Of a stretch of 64,000 nucleotides of DNA, positions 43,116-64,000 are shown piece after piece. The stretch is from Amorphochlora amoebiformis (taxonomy: Eukaryota; Cercozoa; Chlorarachniophyceae): NCBI GenBank assembly GCA_054601695.1, contig BAAHQB010000076.1, forward strand, positions 496,001-560,000, given 5' to 3'. The notes beneath the pieces are model-generated. The model did not search any database and was not told where the DNA came from. It saw nothing but the letters and a program-made list of their open reading frames with translations. Position 1 is the first letter of the stretch. Each line of letters starts with the position of its first letter. The translations under genes and the position numbers were made by a program.

Positions 43116-43565
43116 TTATATACACATATACACATATATTATTAATCTGATATTTAACTAGTTACCGTGATCTTGTACAATATTAACATAAATATGATAT
43201 CAATGTATTATATTATCATAATAATAATTATTTTAATATTATATTTATATATTTTAATTAAAATTTCTATATATACATACATCTATGTTTACATATACAT
43301 TGCACCGTAATCGGTTGAGGCTAGGATGCTCCTAGCTTCGATTGAGACCCATAAGTGGGACAGGGCAGATGGGGAAAGTGGGAGATTCTAGGAGAGCGGG
43401 TGACATCCAAGCCGAAGAATTCCGCGGCAGTAACTTTTCGGCTGCCATGGATGCGTCGGCTCAGGCATCGGCGTGGGTTGTTCACAACTCGTCGTAGGGT
43501 CGCACCTCGGGATGCGACCACCGCGTAGAGGACCAGATCAACATTCAGGACATCTCCGGGCCGTG
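42612..43565. other. Intergenic region, ankyrin gene to alpha-mannosidase
   Basis: AT-rich, with (TA)n arrays at about 42915-43140. The last 250 bp before the mannosidase start are GC-richer and carry an in-frame upstream ATG at 43473 that I consider less likely than 43566. No other gene is seen. Confidence 0.5.
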
Positions 43566-59118
<15,553 letters not shown>

Positions 59119-59690
59119 GGCTGTAGATTTTTTTGTATTAGTCCAAACTGAACGTCGAACCGGTACTAGCACAAGCACAACCCAATCTCCCATTTCTCTC
59201 ACCATAGCTAGGCAGCATTATGCACTTGACTTCACATCTCAACTTCACATCTCATCACCTCGGTATTACATGAATTACACGGGCTTCATAACTGATATTC
59301 AGAGCTTCTAGAGCTCAGTATATGTGCTCTGATACTAGCGGCCGCCTGGTTATTCTGAGAATAGAGGAAAGCGGGTATAAATACATGCATATAACTTGGT
59401 ACATAAACTATACATTTACATACATATTTTATGTATATATATATAATATGTATATGTATATATATATATGTATAATGTATACACTCTAGATACTAGACAC
59501 AGATATATAGTTATATATACAATATATATGTACAAATACACATATATATAAATATAATAAATATGAATATATGAAGTTTGGTAGTGTAACTTGTACGTAC
59601 ACACACCTATATGCATTATATACGATCTAGACGATATATACTAGTATACTGATATATCATGATACGTGATATCTAGATATACATATTATA

Positions 59691-59731
<41 letters not shown>

Positions 59732-60384
59732 TCTAGATATATGTATGTATTACCATATCTAGATATATACTAGATATATATTACGTATAATATCTAGAAT
59801 ATATACATACGATATCTAGGATATATATATATATAAATTAATATAATATACATCTAGTACATACACACACATATACCTAGTATACATATACTATAGTATA
59901 TAAATACACACACACACACACAAATTATATATATATATTATCTAGATATATTTGATATATATAACACACATCTAGACATGTTGAGTCTAGGGAGTGTCGG
60001 ACAGCGTACGTATACGTACGATAATTCTCCAGTAGATTCTAGACTCGTGATTCATGAATTAGAGTATGTAGCTACGTACAAAGGATAATAAATCTAGTAA
60101 AATACTAGAATAATACTACGCTGTTTTTTGCTAAGAGCAATTAAGCCTGGACATCTCTAGATATCTCTGAAATTTCATGGATAATTCTAGTAATTATCTA
60201 GATTATATCTAGAAAATACTCTAGATACCACTATCATACCAGTAATATAGGATCGCCCTTCTTAGAATATAATCAACATATATGTATACATACGCAATTA
60301 ACGTTCTCATGTCGCGCCTGGCGAGCCTGAGTCAAATGTGCTGTCGGCTTCCGAGCGACTGGACCGAACCCATACTTGCTTTCC
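59119..60384. other. Convergent intergenic region rich in CTAG
   Basis: Between the mannosidase stop (plus) and NMT stop (minus). 59340-60240 contains about 24 CTAG tetramers, mostly TCTAGA/ACTAGA within AT-rich text. It shares the phrase taattctagtaattat with the convergent spacer at about 35721. No gene is seen. Confidence 0.6.
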
Positions 60385-63313
<2,929 letters not shown>

Positions 63314-63627
63314 GGCCCTAGCCAAATCCGTCTGCGTATTTATTCCGCCAGTCGTGAATTTTTGCATCTCAACACAGAACAATACAATTTGTTTGTTATT
63401 CATTCTCGCGCACCTTTGTCGTCCCTCCTTTACCAGCCTGGCTCATGTTTTCTCAGATCTTGCTTTTGTGAACCTAATGGGATGCCAAAAATGCCGTCAC
63501 TTGGAATCATCAGGAAAGCCGGGAATCCTTCGGATTTCCCGGGATTCCCGGGAGTCTCAGAATCCAGATATGGGTGGGAGTCACGGTGGGACACTACAAG
63601 TCAAATAACGAGCGCGTTTCTGCTCCG
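63314..63627. promoter_or_regulatory. Bidirectional promoter, NMT / right-edge gene
   Basis: A 314-bp spacer between divergent start codons, free of TA arrays. A nested repeat of GGAATCC/GGGATTCCCGGGA-like phrases lies at 63490-63560. The promoter role is inferred from gene arrangement. Confidence 0.4.
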
Positions 63628-64000
63628 ATGGATGACCTGAGGGCCGCGCGCTCGTCGCTGCCCCTGAGGTTCCTGGGGCGGTGGGGTTTGAAAATCTCTA
63701 CCTATGCTACTCATTACAAAACTTGAGATAAGAACATAACTTTCGGGTGTTTAGATTCACAAGAAGGGGTGGGGTGAAAAGGATGACAATTTCCTTGGAA
63801 TTCCCGGAAGATGATGTACGTACGCATGTAGGTTTGCTAGGACCGTGAAAGAGGGAGAGCTAGGACTAGGGAGGGCCGGGGTTCTATATTTCCAGTGTGG
63901 AAATTGCCTCGTCGAGTATGACTACAAGTCTCAGGTACGTAAAGTGCTCTTTGCTTTCTTTCATTTACGTTCTGTTCTTGAGGAGTGATTGAGCTCGACC
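63628..64000 (+). CDS. Partial protein with CxxC-type motif, 5' end only
   Basis: Exon 63628-63680 (MDDLRAARSSLPLRFLG) joins in phase across a 160-nt intron to exon 63841-63934, which reads RTVKEGELGLGRAGVLYF then QCGNCLVEYDYKSQ before a gtacgt donor. The gene runs off the right edge. The YFQCGNC sequence is a plausible first half of a zinc-binding site, as in Yippee/Mis18-type folds, but too little is present to assign a family. Confidence 0.5.

Overview
This is a window of a protist nuclear genome, most likely an alga with a complex (secondary) plastid. Nearly every gene is split by spliceosomal GT-AG introns. The first gene encodes a bacterial/chloroplast-type SRP54 whose reconstructed N-terminus reads as a signal peptide followed by a basic, Ser/Arg-rich transit-like stretch, the usual address for a plastid inside the endomembrane system. 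Interstitial TTAGGG/CCCTAA tracts suggest a TTAGGG-type telomere repeat. I cannot name the organism; a plastid-bearing stramenopile or related lineage would fit but is inference.

Layout from left to right: plastid SRP54 (minus, 6213 to beyond the left edge); small FHA-domain protein (plus, 6443-6918); GH72 beta-1,3-glucanosyltransferase-like membrane protein (minus, 14797-7931); short secreted or plastid-targeted protein of unknown function (plus, 14987-15485); WD40 beta-propeller protein (plus, about 21236-34537, possibly from 16712); SH3 plus four-TM MARVEL-like protein (minus, 37810-36427); DUF2009/UPF0652 protein (plus, 37961-41120); ankyrin-repeat protein with an N-myristoylation-type start (plus, 41757-42611); GH38 alpha-mannosidase with a C-terminal TM and KKxx tail (plus, 43566-59118); N-myristoyltransferase (minus, 63313-60385); and the first two exons of a gene leaving the right edge (plus, 63628 onward). 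Four neighbouring pairs are divergent with only about 150-315 bp between start codons.

Most of the DNA is not coding. Introns fall into two classes: compact ones of about 51-76 nt with ordinary sequence, and ones expanded to hundreds or thousands of nt by (TA)n, (GA)n, (CATA)n, (AAT)n or degenerate CCCTAA arrays. The divergent promoters and coding exons are largely free of these arrays. I joined exons by reading frame and phase: the alpha-mannosidase, NMT, DUF2009, SH3-MARVEL and SRP54 models stay in phase across every junction I used.

The most unusual feature is a recurring duplication of exon edges. In the WD40 and alpha-mannosidase genes, splice sites with their adjoining exon bases are copied in tandem inside TA-rich introns (for example an exact 161-bp period at 25195, 25356 and 25517), giving rows of decoy acceptors, donors or near-complete exons beside the real one. 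The genes do not form one pathway, although several act at membranes or in secretion (SRP54, GH72, GH38, NMT, MARVEL). The window looks like an ordinary eukaryotic neighbourhood with an extraordinary intron landscape.
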